Shown: piece after piece, positions 16,756 to 24,082 of the stretch
Layout: the number at the start of each line of letters is the position of its first letter
How positions within the stretch are numbered: position 1 is the stretch's first letter
From: DAOTZU01 sp034433995
GTDB lineage: Bacteria > Chloroflexota > Anaerolineae > UBA1429
Length of the DNA: 32,242 bases
Assembly: GCA_034433995.1 (NCBI GenBank)
Contig: DAOTZU010000006.1
Span: 1 to 32,242, forward strand
Direction of reading: 5' to 3'
Program-made: the position numbers and the translations under genes
The notes under the pieces: generated by a model
Databases searched by the model: none
What the model saw: the letters and a program-made list of their open reading frames with translations, nothing else
What the model was told of the DNA's origin: nothing

Positions 16756-18715
16756 GGGCGGCTACACCGGGCGCACCCTGCGGGTAGATCTTGACCAACA
16801 ACGCCTCACCGTCGAAGAGACCCCCGATCCCCAAGTTTGGCTTGGCCCACGGGGTTGGAACGCCCTGGTGGGCTGGAACGAGGTGGGCCCCGGAGTGGGG
16901 CCGTTCGATGCGGAGAATCGCATCATCTTCTCGGTGGGGCCTCTGACGGGCACCTGCGCGCCCACCTCCGGGCGCACCACCGTCTCTACCCTCATGCCGC
17001 GAGGGTATCCCACGCCCATGTGGGCCTCGGCCACCATGGGGGGCTATTTCGGCGCCGAGCTCAAATATGCCGGGTACGATAGCATCATCATCCACGGTCG
17101 CGCCCCGGCGCCTTGCTATCTCCTCATCGAGGATGATCGCGTCTCCCTGGAAGATGCCGGCGACCTTTGGGGCAAAGGGATCTTTGCCACCCAGCAAGCC
17201 TTGAAGGCGCGTCACAGCCCTCAGCACCAGATCGCCACCATCGGCCCGGCGGGGGAGAACCGGGTGCGTTTCGCCACCATCGCCCATCGGCTGAACAACG
17301 CCATCGGCAACGGGGGGTTCGGTGGCGTGTTGGGGGCCAAGAACCTGAAGGCCATCGTCGTCCGCGGCACCAAGGGCGTGCCTTTGGCCGATCCCCAAGG
17401 GTTTCTGCAGGCGGTGCGCCAGGTGTGGCAGATGGCTAAAGGCGGCATCTATCGCATCGGCAAGCCCGATGCCGGCTATCCCCATCTGGCCTGCACCCAC
17501 GCCTGTTCCGTGCGCTGCTTCACCAGGGTCAAGCCCTTGGGAGATCGCTATGGCTCTCAAGCGAACCTGCTGATGGATACCTGCAACGAAGGGGTTTGGC
17601 CCCACGGCCTGTGGCGCGCTTATGAGGGCACGTCACCCAGGGGCGAGAAACTGGTCTTGCCCGGTCTGCCGCCGCTCCGCGAGGCCGGGCTGGACCTCTC
17701 CAGTTTCGCCCATGATATGGGCATCACCACCTGGACGTACCAGACCTGGGGACACTATTTCAGCGCCTTGCGTTACCTGGGCATCACCGAGATCGCCGGC
17801 GAAAAGCTGGATATCGAGAACCCCGCCTGGTGGCGCGATTGGATCGATCGCGTGGCCCATCGGCGCGGCTTGGGCGATGATTACGCCGAGGACCTGGCCC
17901 GCTTTTATGACAAGTATCAGGTGGGGCCGCGCTACCTGGCTGAGTTCTTGCAATCGGCAGGGAGCCGTGGCCACGGTTGGCACCGGGAGGGGCGCCTCAT
18001 GGAGCGCCATCCCAGCCCCTTCTGGGAGTGCGCGGCGCTGCTTTATGCCGTCTCCACCCGCGATGTGACCCCCAGCACCCATGACTTTTTCTTCCTGAAC
18101 GGCCTCTATGGCTTCCCCAGCGCCCCCAAGGATCCCGCCGAGATCCCGGAGCAACTCCTGGAGCTGGCCGAACGGGTCTACGGCTCGCGGCGGGCCGTCT
18201 ATCCGGGGATGGAGGATATCGAGTACGTGGTCGCCCACAACCAATATCGGGCGATCATCAAGGACTCCATGTCCCTTTGCGACTGGGTTTTCCCCCTGCT
18301 AACCCGTGGCTTTGACACTTTGGAGGAGCGCAAGGCGTACCGAGGTTCGCTCTATGGCGATCCCGCCGCCGAGGCCAAGCTCTACCAGCCCTGCACGGGG
18401 ATTGTTCTCACCATCGAGGAGATGCAACAGCCCATCGCCGAGCGGATCATCAATCTGGAGCGCTGCATCGAGGTGCGCAACAATGGCCGGGACCGCCCGC
18501 TTGACGAGGCGGTCATCCCCCATTTCCAGTGGCCCGAAAAGACCGACGGCACCCATCTGAGCGAGGACGCCCACGAGTTCAAGGAGCTGCTGGACCGCTT
18601 CTACGACCTGCGGGGCTGGGACCGGACCACCGGCTGGCCCAAGCGCGAGAAGCTGGAGGAACTGGGCCTGGGCGAGGTGGCCGAAACTCTGGGCCGCATG
18701 GGGCGCCTAGGATAG
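16742..18715 (+). CDS. aor: Tungsten-dependent aldehyde:ferredoxin oxidoreductase family protein
   Basis: Oxidises aldehydes to carboxylic acids at a tungsten bis-pyranopterin site, passing electrons to iron-sulfur carriers. The protein has 657 residues from ATG 16742 (GAGG at 16730-16733, 8-base spacing); a GTG at 16733 is in frame but less likely. Seen: the N-terminal GGYTGRTLRVDL strand typical of the family, the pterin-binding stretch SVGPLTGTCAPTSGR, GGYFGAELKYAGYD, and NGGFGGVLGAKNLKAIVV. Cluster ligands are Cys251, Cys255, Cys259 and Cys513. The first three are spaced C-x3-C-x3-C rather than the common C-x2-C-x3-C, and the usual GRGG before the AKNLKA segment reads GNGG, so this is a divergent subfamily. 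It overlaps the ferredoxin gene by 14 bases. The probable substrate is the aldehyde made by the dehydratase upstream; that is inference from position only. Confidence 0.93.
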   Translation: MSEAKGGYTGRTLRVDLDQQRLTVEETPDPQVWLGPRGWNALVGWNEVGPGVGPFDAENRIIFSVGPLTGTCAPTSGRTTVSTLMPRGYPTPMWASATMGGYFGAELKYAGYDSIIIHGRAPAPCYLLIEDDRVSLEDAGDLWGKGIFATQQALKARHSPQHQIATIGPAGENRVRFATIAHRLNNAIGNGGFGGVLGAKNLKAIVVRGTKGVPLADPQGFLQAVRQVWQMAKGGIYRIGKPDAGYPHLACTHACSVRCFTRVKPLGDRYGSQANLLMDTCNEGVWPHGLWRAYEGTSPRGEKLVLPGLPPLREAGLDLSSFAHDMGITTWTYQTWGHYFSALRYLGITEIAGEKLDIENPAWWRDWIDRVAHRRGLGDDYAEDLARFYDKYQVGPRYLAEFLQSAGSRGHGWHREGRLMERHPSPFWECAALLYAVSTRDVTPSTHDFFFLNGLYGFPSAPKDPAEIPEQLLELAERVYGSRRAVYPGMEDIEYVVAHNQYRAIIKDSMSLCDWVFPLLTRGFDTLEERKAYRGSLYGDPAAEAKLYQPCTGIVLTIEEMQQPIAERIINLERCIEVRNNGRDRPLDEAVIPHFQWPEKTDGTHLSEDAHEFKELLDRFYDLRGWDRTTGWPKREKLEELGLGEVAETLGRMGRLG

Positions 18716-18764
18716 CAATAGAAGCGAGCTGGCACTGCGCCATGGCCCACCGTTGCAAGTGGAC

Positions 18765-18834
18765 ACGGATGCCCGCGGAGGCAACGGATCGGCGCGGCTC
18801 AGAGCATACCGGAGGAAAATCCGCGGGCATCCGT
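18765..18834. repeat. Inverted repeat, 15-bp perfect arms, between AOR and sulfatase genes
   Basis: Arms 18765-18779 and 18820-18834 are perfect reverse complements (ACGGATGCCCGCGGA and its complement) around a 40-base loop. Further ATCCGTG copies follow at about 18840-18857. There is no T-run, so it is not a standard terminator. Interspersed elements built on ATCCGTG/CCGCGGG are, from memory, common in environmental bacterial genomes, so a REP-like mobile repeat is the likeliest reading. The gap 18716-18891 holds no gene or convincing promoter. Confidence 0.85.
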
Positions 18835-18891
18835 CCTATCCGTGTGCATCCGTGTCCTTCCTTCTAACCTACGCCTTCGAGGAGCGGGACG

Positions 18892-20370
18892 ATGAAAGCC
18901 ATCATGGTCATGTTCGATTCCCTCAACCGCCACTTCCTGCCCTGCTATGGTAACACCTGGGTGCACGCGCCCAACTTTCAGCGTTTGGCGGAGCGCAGCG
19001 TGGTCTTTGATAACGCCTACGTGGGTTCCATGCCCTGCATGCCGGCCCGACGCGAGCTGCACACCGGCCGCTACAATTTCTTGCACCGCAGTTGGGGGCC
19101 TCTAGAGCCCTTTGACGACTCCATGCCCCAGATCCTGAAAGAGCATGGCATCTACACCCATCTGGTTTCAGACCATTACCATTACTGGGAGGATGGCGGC
19201 TGCACCTATCACCAGCGCTATAACTCGTGGGAGATCTCCCGCGGCCAGGAGGGCGATCCCTGGAAGGCCAACCTCACCGACGAGGTGCCCATTCCGGAGA
19301 GCCGGAACAACCGTCCGGAGCGCTGGCTGCGCCAGGATTGGGTTAACCGCTACTATATGCAGGACGAGGTCGATCAGCCCCAGGCCAAGACCTTTGCCCT
19401 GGGCCTGGAGTTCCTGCGCACCAACCATCGCGCCGATAATTGGTTCCTGCATATTGAAACCTTTGACCCCCACGAGCCCTATTTCTCGGCGCAAAAGTAC
19501 AAGGACCTCTATCCCCACGCTTACCAGGGGCCCCATTACGATTGGCCACCCTATGGCCGCGTGACGGAGGACCCGGCCACGGTACAACATTTACGCTACG
19601 AGAACGCCGCCCTGGTGAGCATGTGCGATGCTTACCTGGGCAAGGTGCTGGACGCCATGGACGAGCTGGACCTGTGGAAGGATACCCTCCTCATCGTCAA
19701 CACCGATCATGGCTTTTTGCTGGGGGAGCATGATTGGTGGGCCAAGTGCGTCCAGCCCTTCTACAACGAGATCGCCCACATGCCCCTGTTCATCTGGGAT
19801 CCGCGCTGTGGACGGGCCGGCGCGCGGGTGGAGGCGCTGGTGCAAACCATTGACCTGGCCCCCACCCTGCTGGAGTATTTTGGCGTGCCCCTTCCGCCGG
19901 ACATGCAGGGCATTCCTCTGAAGGAGACGGTGGCGACGGGCAAGCCAGTGCGCCAGGCGGGGCTGTTCGGGATGCATGGAGCCCAAGTGAACGTGACCGA
20001 CGGGCGTTATGTCTATATGCGCGGTCCGGCCCATCCGCACAACACGCCCCTCTACGAATATACCCTGATGCCCACCCACATGCGCGCCATGTTCTCGCCG
20101 GAGGAGCTGCGCGGCGCGGCCTTGGCGGCCCCGTTCCGCTTTACCAAAGGGGTCCCCGTGCTCAAGATCCCTTCCCGGCGTACCTTGGTGGGCGAATTGC
20201 CCGCCAGCTTGCGCGAGACGCTGCTCTTTGACCTGGCCACCGACCCCACCCAGGAGCATCCTTTGCAAGATGCCGAGGTGGAGCGCTACATGATCGCCCA
20301 CCTGGTGCGCTTGATGCGTGAAAACGACGCCCCGCCGGAGCAATTCGCGCGGCTGGGCCTGGAGCCCTAA
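18892..20370 (+). CDS. Sulfatase family (alkaline-phosphatase superfamily) hydrolase, cytosolic
   Basis: The protein has 492 residues and no signal peptide. The sulfatase signature C-x-P-x-R is present as CMPAR with Cys49, followed by RELHTGR; Cys49 would be converted to formylglycine. Metal ligands appear to be Asp9 and the pair Asp272-His273 in NTDHGFLLGEH, with Lys285 nearby. The usual second N-terminal Asp is Ser10 (FDSLNR). An Asp-His pair here is known from choline sulfatases and phosphonate monoester hydrolases rather than classical arylsulfatases, so the scissile group (sulfate ester or phospho/phosphonate ester) is open. GGAG just upstream of ATG 18892 supports the start. It follows AOR by 176 bases in the same direction and has no clear promoter, so co-transcription is possible. 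It may release the diol or sugar substrate of the upstream pathway; that is speculative. No formylglycine-generating enzyme is in the window. Confidence 0.92.
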   Translation: MKAIMVMFDSLNRHFLPCYGNTWVHAPNFQRLAERSVVFDNAYVGSMPCMPARRELHTGRYNFLHRSWGPLEPFDDSMPQILKEHGIYTHLVSDHYHYWEDGGCTYHQRYNSWEISRGQEGDPWKANLTDEVPIPESRNNRPERWLRQDWVNRYYMQDEVDQPQAKTFALGLEFLRTNHRADNWFLHIETFDPHEPYFSAQKYKDLYPHAYQGPHYDWPPYGRVTEDPATVQHLRYENAALVSMCDAYLGKVLDAMDELDLWKDTLLIVNTDHGFLLGEHDWWAKCVQPFYNEIAHMPLFIWDPRCGRAGARVEALVQTIDLAPTLLEYFGVPLPPDMQGIPLKETVATGKPVRQAGLFGMHGAQVNVTDGRYVYMRGPAHPHNTPLYEYTLMPTHMRAMFSPEELRGAALAAPFRFTKGVPVLKIPSRRTLVGELPASLRETLLFDLATDPTQEHPLQDAEVERYMIAHLVRLMRENDAPPEQFARLGLEP

Positions 20371-20406
20371 AACAGCTTGCGGAGATCGGGCTGAACCCGT
20401 GGGGTG

Positions 20407-22812
20407 CTATTTCAGGTGGTAGACGCGCACGCCCTCGGCCTCATAGAGGCGCTCAAAGTAAGCGGCCTCGTCCAGCGAGGCTTGCCAAGGCCGAGGCGTG
20501 CGGTTGCTCACATAAATGTAGGTTGCTCCGCTGCGGCGCAAAGCGTCGGCCAGATCCTTCGGCGTGGTGGAGGCGGCCAGGGGCGCCAGCAGCGCCTGCT
20601 TTTCGGCCACGTAGGAGGGATCGCCCTCGCTGATGTAGATCATGGGCGGGACGATGGTGCGCCGGTGGGCGATGTAGGGCAGCCAATAGCCCGCGTCGCT
20701 CCCCGTAGCGGCGGAGGGCAGCCAAAAATCGGTCCCCACGGCAAAGACCGCCTCCGGTGACGTGTGAGCCTCCACCCAGGCCATGGCCCTTTCATCGGCC
20801 GGGGTAACCAGCTGATACCACGGCTCTAAAGTGTGGGCCAACATGTCCTGCGCCCCCCACAGGGCAAGGAGCGTCCAGCCCAGGGAAGCGCAAATCTTTA
20901 GCGTTCTGCTCCCCCAGAGAGCCCTGGCCACTCGCTGCCCCATGTCTCCCGCCGCCAACCCCACCAGCACCGCCGCCGGCAAGTATAGCCCCACGATGAC
21001 CGTGCCGTTGGGCATAAAACCGGAGGGCATCCCTGAGACCACCGGATTGGCCAAGAAGAACATCAGCCCCAGCCAAAGCAGCACCAACGCTCCCAGGGGC
21101 CTGCGCCGCGCCCGCCCCAGCAGCCACAGGGCCGCGAGGAGAGCAGCGCTGAGCTCGCCCCAGCGCAGGCCATAGCCCAGGACGAAATCCAGAGTGAGAT
21201 AATCGTATTGCCCGCCATCGCCGGTGGCCAGCACCTGTTGGGCCGCGGAGACGGTCTTGGCCAGAAGCGCCGGTAGCCAAGGCCACACCAGGGCCAAGGC
21301 GATGAGGCCGATGGCGACCAAGCGCCACACTTGGCCGGCCAACCGGCGCGCGCCACGCCGCTCGCGCCAGAGGGCGACCCCGGCCAAGAGAATCATGCCC
21401 ACCAGATAAAAGATGAACACCCGATAGTGGGTGAAGGCCAGCCCGCCGGCGAAAAGGCCCGCCAGAAGCAGCGCCCGCCAAGAAGGCTGTGGGCGGAGCA
21501 CCGCCTCCGCCGCCACGGCCAACGCGACGGGGAAGAGCAACTGCCCCGCCAACTGGGTGTAGCGGCCCCAGTTCACGTAATAGGCGGGCATGCGGCAGAC
21601 CAGGCCGGCGAACAGAGCCGCCACCAGAGCAGCGCGGCGATCCTTGGCCAGGCGATCCACCAGGAAAAAGAGGGAGGGCACCGTCAGCGCATTGAGCACC
21701 TGCCCGCCCCAGAGGACGGCGCGATGGGCCGGCAAGCCCGTGGCCCAGGCCAGGAAGGCGCTATCGGCGTGGTAGCCGAAATGATAGAGGAAACGGTCCA
21801 AATCGGCGTAGGGATAATAGTTCGCCGGCACCCGGCCCGTCTCCAGGATGATCTGGGTGATGATGGTGTGGTGGTAGGAATCCACCCAGGAGGGATAGGC
21901 CAGCTGGCGGATCAAAAGAAGCCGCACGGCCAGGGCGAGGGCAAAAATCCCCGCCAGGGCGAGCCCGCTCCCCCTCACCCTACCCTCTCCCGAAGGGAGA
22001 GGGATCGAGGATGGGCGATCCCCCTCTCCCCCTGGGAGAGGGGCTGGGGGTGAGGGGTGGCTTCCCTCGCCCCGCGGGATAGGGGCCAGGGGTGAGGGCC
22101 GGCCACCCTCGCCCCGCGGGAGAGGGGCCAGGGGTGAGGGGTGGCTTCCCTTGCCCCGCGGGAGAGGGGACAGGGGTGAGGGGCGGCTTCCCTCGCCCCG
22201 CGGGAGAGGGGCCAGGGGTGAGGGCCGGCCACCCTCGCCCCGCGGGAGAGGGGCTGGGGGTGAGGGGCGGCTTCCCTCGCCCCGCGGGAGAGGGGCCAGG
22301 GGTGAGGGCCGGCCCCCCTCGCCCCGCGGGAGAGGGGCCAGGGGTGAGGGGTGGCTTCCCTCGCCCCGCGGGATAGGGGCCAGGGGTGAGGGCCGGCCCC
22401 CCTCGCCCCGCGGGATAGGGGCCAGGGGTGAGGGAGGGCGCCCCCGGCGCGGGCGTCGCGGCCAGCGCCAGGCGATGAGCGCGGCCCCCGCCACCAACAG
22501 AGCGCGCACCCAGGCCGCGTTCCAGCGCCCGCCGGCCAGGCCCGCCCAGAAAAGCAGCAGCGGGAAAAGGGCCAAGCTGGTGATGGCGGCCAGGCTCAGC
22601 GTTTGCGGCCCATCCAGATCATCCAGAGGGCGCAGGACGAGGACCAGCGCCAGGCCGGGCACCAGCAGAAGCGTCCCCGCCTGTGCCAAAAGCCAAAGGG
22701 TCTGCGCCAGCTCGGCGCGGGCCAAAGGTTCCGGCATGGGAACGCACACCGCAACCAGACCCAGCAGCAACAGGACAAGCGGAGCGTAGCGGATCCACTC
22801 ACGCGCTCGCAT
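20407..22812 (-). CDS. Polytopic membrane protein, GT-C glycosyltransferase-like, with internal 14-residue tandem repeats
   Basis: The protein has 801 residues. About 12 or more hydrophobic segments are visible. The first four (to about residue 140) end in a basic WRWPRRPRR stretch, so the loop is probably cytosolic. Residues of about 145-300 are the low-complexity repeat (PSPLAPLPRGEG units). After it come LALAGIFALALAVRLLL and an extracytoplasmic-type loop PSWVDSYHHT with an acidic residue, as in GT-C enzymes that use lipid-linked sugars. The C-terminal 130 residues are soluble alpha/beta (ADERAMAWVEAHTSPEAVFAVG), as in many GT39/GT87-like proteins. The start at ATG 22812 has GAGGGGG upstream and overlaps the preceding GT4 stop by 14 bases; the frame extends 82 codons further but in a shadow of that gene. 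It is the last gene of the polysaccharide operon. It may transfer a side sugar outside the membrane; exact role unknown. Confidence 0.85.
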   Translation of the reverse strand: MRAREWIRYAPLVLLLLGLVAVCVPMPEPLARAELAQTLWLLAQAGTLLLVPGLALVLVLRPLDDLDGPQTLSLAAITSLALFPLLLFWAGLAGGRWNAAWVRALLVAGAALIAWRWPRRPRRGRPPSPLAPIPRGEGGRPSPLAPIPRGEGSHPSPLAPLPRGEGGRPSPLAPLPRGEGSRPSPPAPLPRGEGGRPSPLAPLPRGEGSRPSPLSPLPRGKGSHPSPLAPLPRGEGGRPSPLAPIPRGEGSHPSPPAPLPGGEGDRPSSIPLPSGEGRVRGSGLALAGIFALALAVRLLLIRQLAYPSWVDSYHHTIITQIILETGRVPANYYPYADLDRFLYHFGYHADSAFLAWATGLPAHRAVLWGGQVLNALTVPSLFFLVDRLAKDRRAALVAALFAGLVCRMPAYYVNWGRYTQLAGQLLFPVALAVAAEAVLRPQPSWRALLLAGLFAGGLAFTHYRVFIFYLVGMILLAGVALWRERRGARRLAGQVWRLVAIGLIALALVWPWLPALLAKTVSAAQQVLATGDGGQYDYLTLDFVLGYGLRWGELSAALLAALWLLGRARRRPLGALVLLWLGLMFFLANPVVSGMPSGFMPNGTVIVGLYLPAAVLVGLAAGDMGQRVARALWGSRTLKICASLGWTLLALWGAQDMLAHTLEPWYQLVTPADERAMAWVEAHTSPEAVFAVGTDFWLPSAATGSDAGYWLPYIAHRRTIVPPMIYISEGDPSYVAEKQALLAPLAASTTPKDLADALRRSGATYIYVSNRTPRPWQASLDEAAYFERLYEAEGVRVYHLK
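21983..22441. repeat. Tandem array of a 42-bp GC-rich palindrome-containing unit inside a membrane-protein gene
   Basis: Ten units of exactly 42 bases start at 22022, 22064, 22106, 22148, 22190, 22232, 22274, 22316, 22358 and 22400. A degenerate 39-base copy begins at 21983. Most units carry CCCGCGGG, a perfect 8-base palindrome, flanked by CCCTCGC and AGAGGGG. The 3' parts mainly alternate between GGCCGGCC and GG(T/C)GGCTT types, giving an 84-base higher-order period. Unit length is a multiple of three, so copy changes keep the frame, and no stop occurs in the coding direction. Confidence 0.97.
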
Positions 22813-24082
22813 GGTCCCCCTCGCGCAACATATCGAGATAAAGGCCCTCCATGAGGGCAGCGTGCTCCGCCATGGGCACCACCGGCGGTAGCCCGGCCCG
22901 CAGCCGCTCCCACAGGGCCGGTTCGGCCCACGTGCGGCGCAAGGCGCGCTCAAGATGGGCCACATCTCCCGGCGCAAAGAGGAGACCGCTGCGCTCGTGG
23001 CGCACCTTCTCCGCCAGCGCCCCCACATTGGAGGCGATGACCGGCACGCCGGCGGCATAGGCCTCCTGGATGGTCACCGGCGAGTTCTCCCACCAGAGGG
23101 AGGGCACCACCAGATAATCGGCCCAAGCCAGCGCCTCGCCGATGTGCATCTCATCCAGCTCGCCCGCGAAGGAGATCCGGGGACAGCCCGCCGCCAGGCG
23201 CTGCAGCTGGCGAGTATAGGCGGGGAAGGTGTCCGGGTTGCCCCAAATTTTGAGCTCGGCGCCCGTATCTCCCAGGCGGCGAAAGGCCTCCACCAGCACA
23301 TGGACGCCCTTTTGCCAGGCCAGCGACCCGATATAGGCATAATGGCCGCGGAAGGACGTTCGGGGCTCGGCCAGGGCCTGGCGGATCCGGGCCAAATCCA
23401 GGCCATTCTCCCATTGCACTATCTTTTCTGCGGGATAGCCCGCTGCGATATAGCGGGCGCGCAAAAAGGCCGACGGGGCGATAAAGCGACGGACGTGCCG
23501 CATCCCCCGGCGGATGGCGCCTTGCCGTACCCAAAAGAGGGGGGCCAACGCCGGCGCGGTCGGGCGGAGGGCTGGCTGTCCCAGGCGCTCGACGGCGCAA
23601 AGGCCACATTCCAGCCGGCCATGGGTGCCCGCGCAAATCCGCCCGTCGGGCCGCAGGCATTGGGCGTTGGGGCAGAGGGCCCAATAATCGTGCAGGGTCA
23701 GCACCAAGGGAATGCCCCGCCGCGCCGTCTCGCCTAGGATGTTCATGGAGAGATCCTTGAGATGTTGCACGTGCACCACATCCGGCTGGAAGGCCGCCAA
23801 GGTGGCGCGATAATCTTGCGCGATGCGCGGGTTGCGATAGCTCCAGATAAAGGCGCGCCCGGGCGAGGGCGGGCGTCCCAAAAAGGCGGCCACCCGGCGC
23901 ACGGGTACACCGTCGTACGTCTCTTCCATGGCGGGCACGGCGCCGCCATCCAGGGCGGGTTCGTGGCAATAGACCAGCACCCGATGGCGCCCGGCCAGCT
24001 CCTTGGCCAAAGAATGGGCATAAACCTCCGTGCCGGCGCGGTGCCGGGGGAGATATTGATGGACGACGAACAGGATCTTCAT
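22799..24082 (-). CDS. GT4 glycosyltransferase with Cys4 insertion
   Basis: The protein has 427 residues with a GT-B fold. It begins MKILFVVHQYLPRHRAGTEVY, the N-terminal Rossmann strand with the GG/AGTE loop that binds the acceptor side. The donor site shows the EX7E motif ENSPVTIQE after VPSLWW. Transfers a sugar from a nucleotide donor with retention, on the cytosolic face. After LTLHDYWAL there are four cysteines at 137, 150, 159 and 162 (C-x12-C-x8-C-x2-C), perhaps metal-binding. The start at 24082 overlaps the stop of the preceding GT4 (ATGA). The open frame extends nine codons upstream without support. Its own stop overlaps the membrane-protein start by 14 bases. Donor and acceptor cannot be read from sequence. 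Confidence 0.94.
   Translation of the reverse strand: MKILFVVHQYLPRHRAGTEVYAHSLAKELAGRHRVLVYCHEPALDGGAVPAMEETYDGVPVRRVAAFLGRPPSPGRAFIWSYRNPRIAQDYRATLAAFQPDVVHVQHLKDLSMNILGETARRGIPLVLTLHDYWALCPNAQCLRPDGRICAGTHGRLECGLCAVERLGQPALRPTAPALAPLFWVRQGAIRRGMRHVRRFIAPSAFLRARYIAAGYPAEKIVQWENGLDLARIRQALAEPRTSFRGHYAYIGSLAWQKGVHVLVEAFRRLGDTGAELKIWGNPDTFPAYTRQLQRLAAGCPRISFAGELDEMHIGEALAWADYLVVPSLWWENSPVTIQEAYAAGVPVIASNVGALAEKVRHERSGLLFAPGDVAHLERALRRTWAEPALWERLRAGLPPVVPMAEHAALMEGLYLDMLREGDHASA

Noticed and set aside
20371..20406. Bidirectional terminator between sulfatase and membrane-protein genes
   Set aside because: The 36-base gap contains no stable stem with a T-run on either strand.
22022..22441. CRISPR array
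   Set aside because: Units are contiguous 42-mers without unique spacers, lie in frame within a coding gene, and no cas gene is near.
22092..22789. + strand reading frames through the 42-bp array
   Set aside because: The unit has no stops in these + strand frames because of its composition; the flanking membrane helices are encoded only on the - strand.
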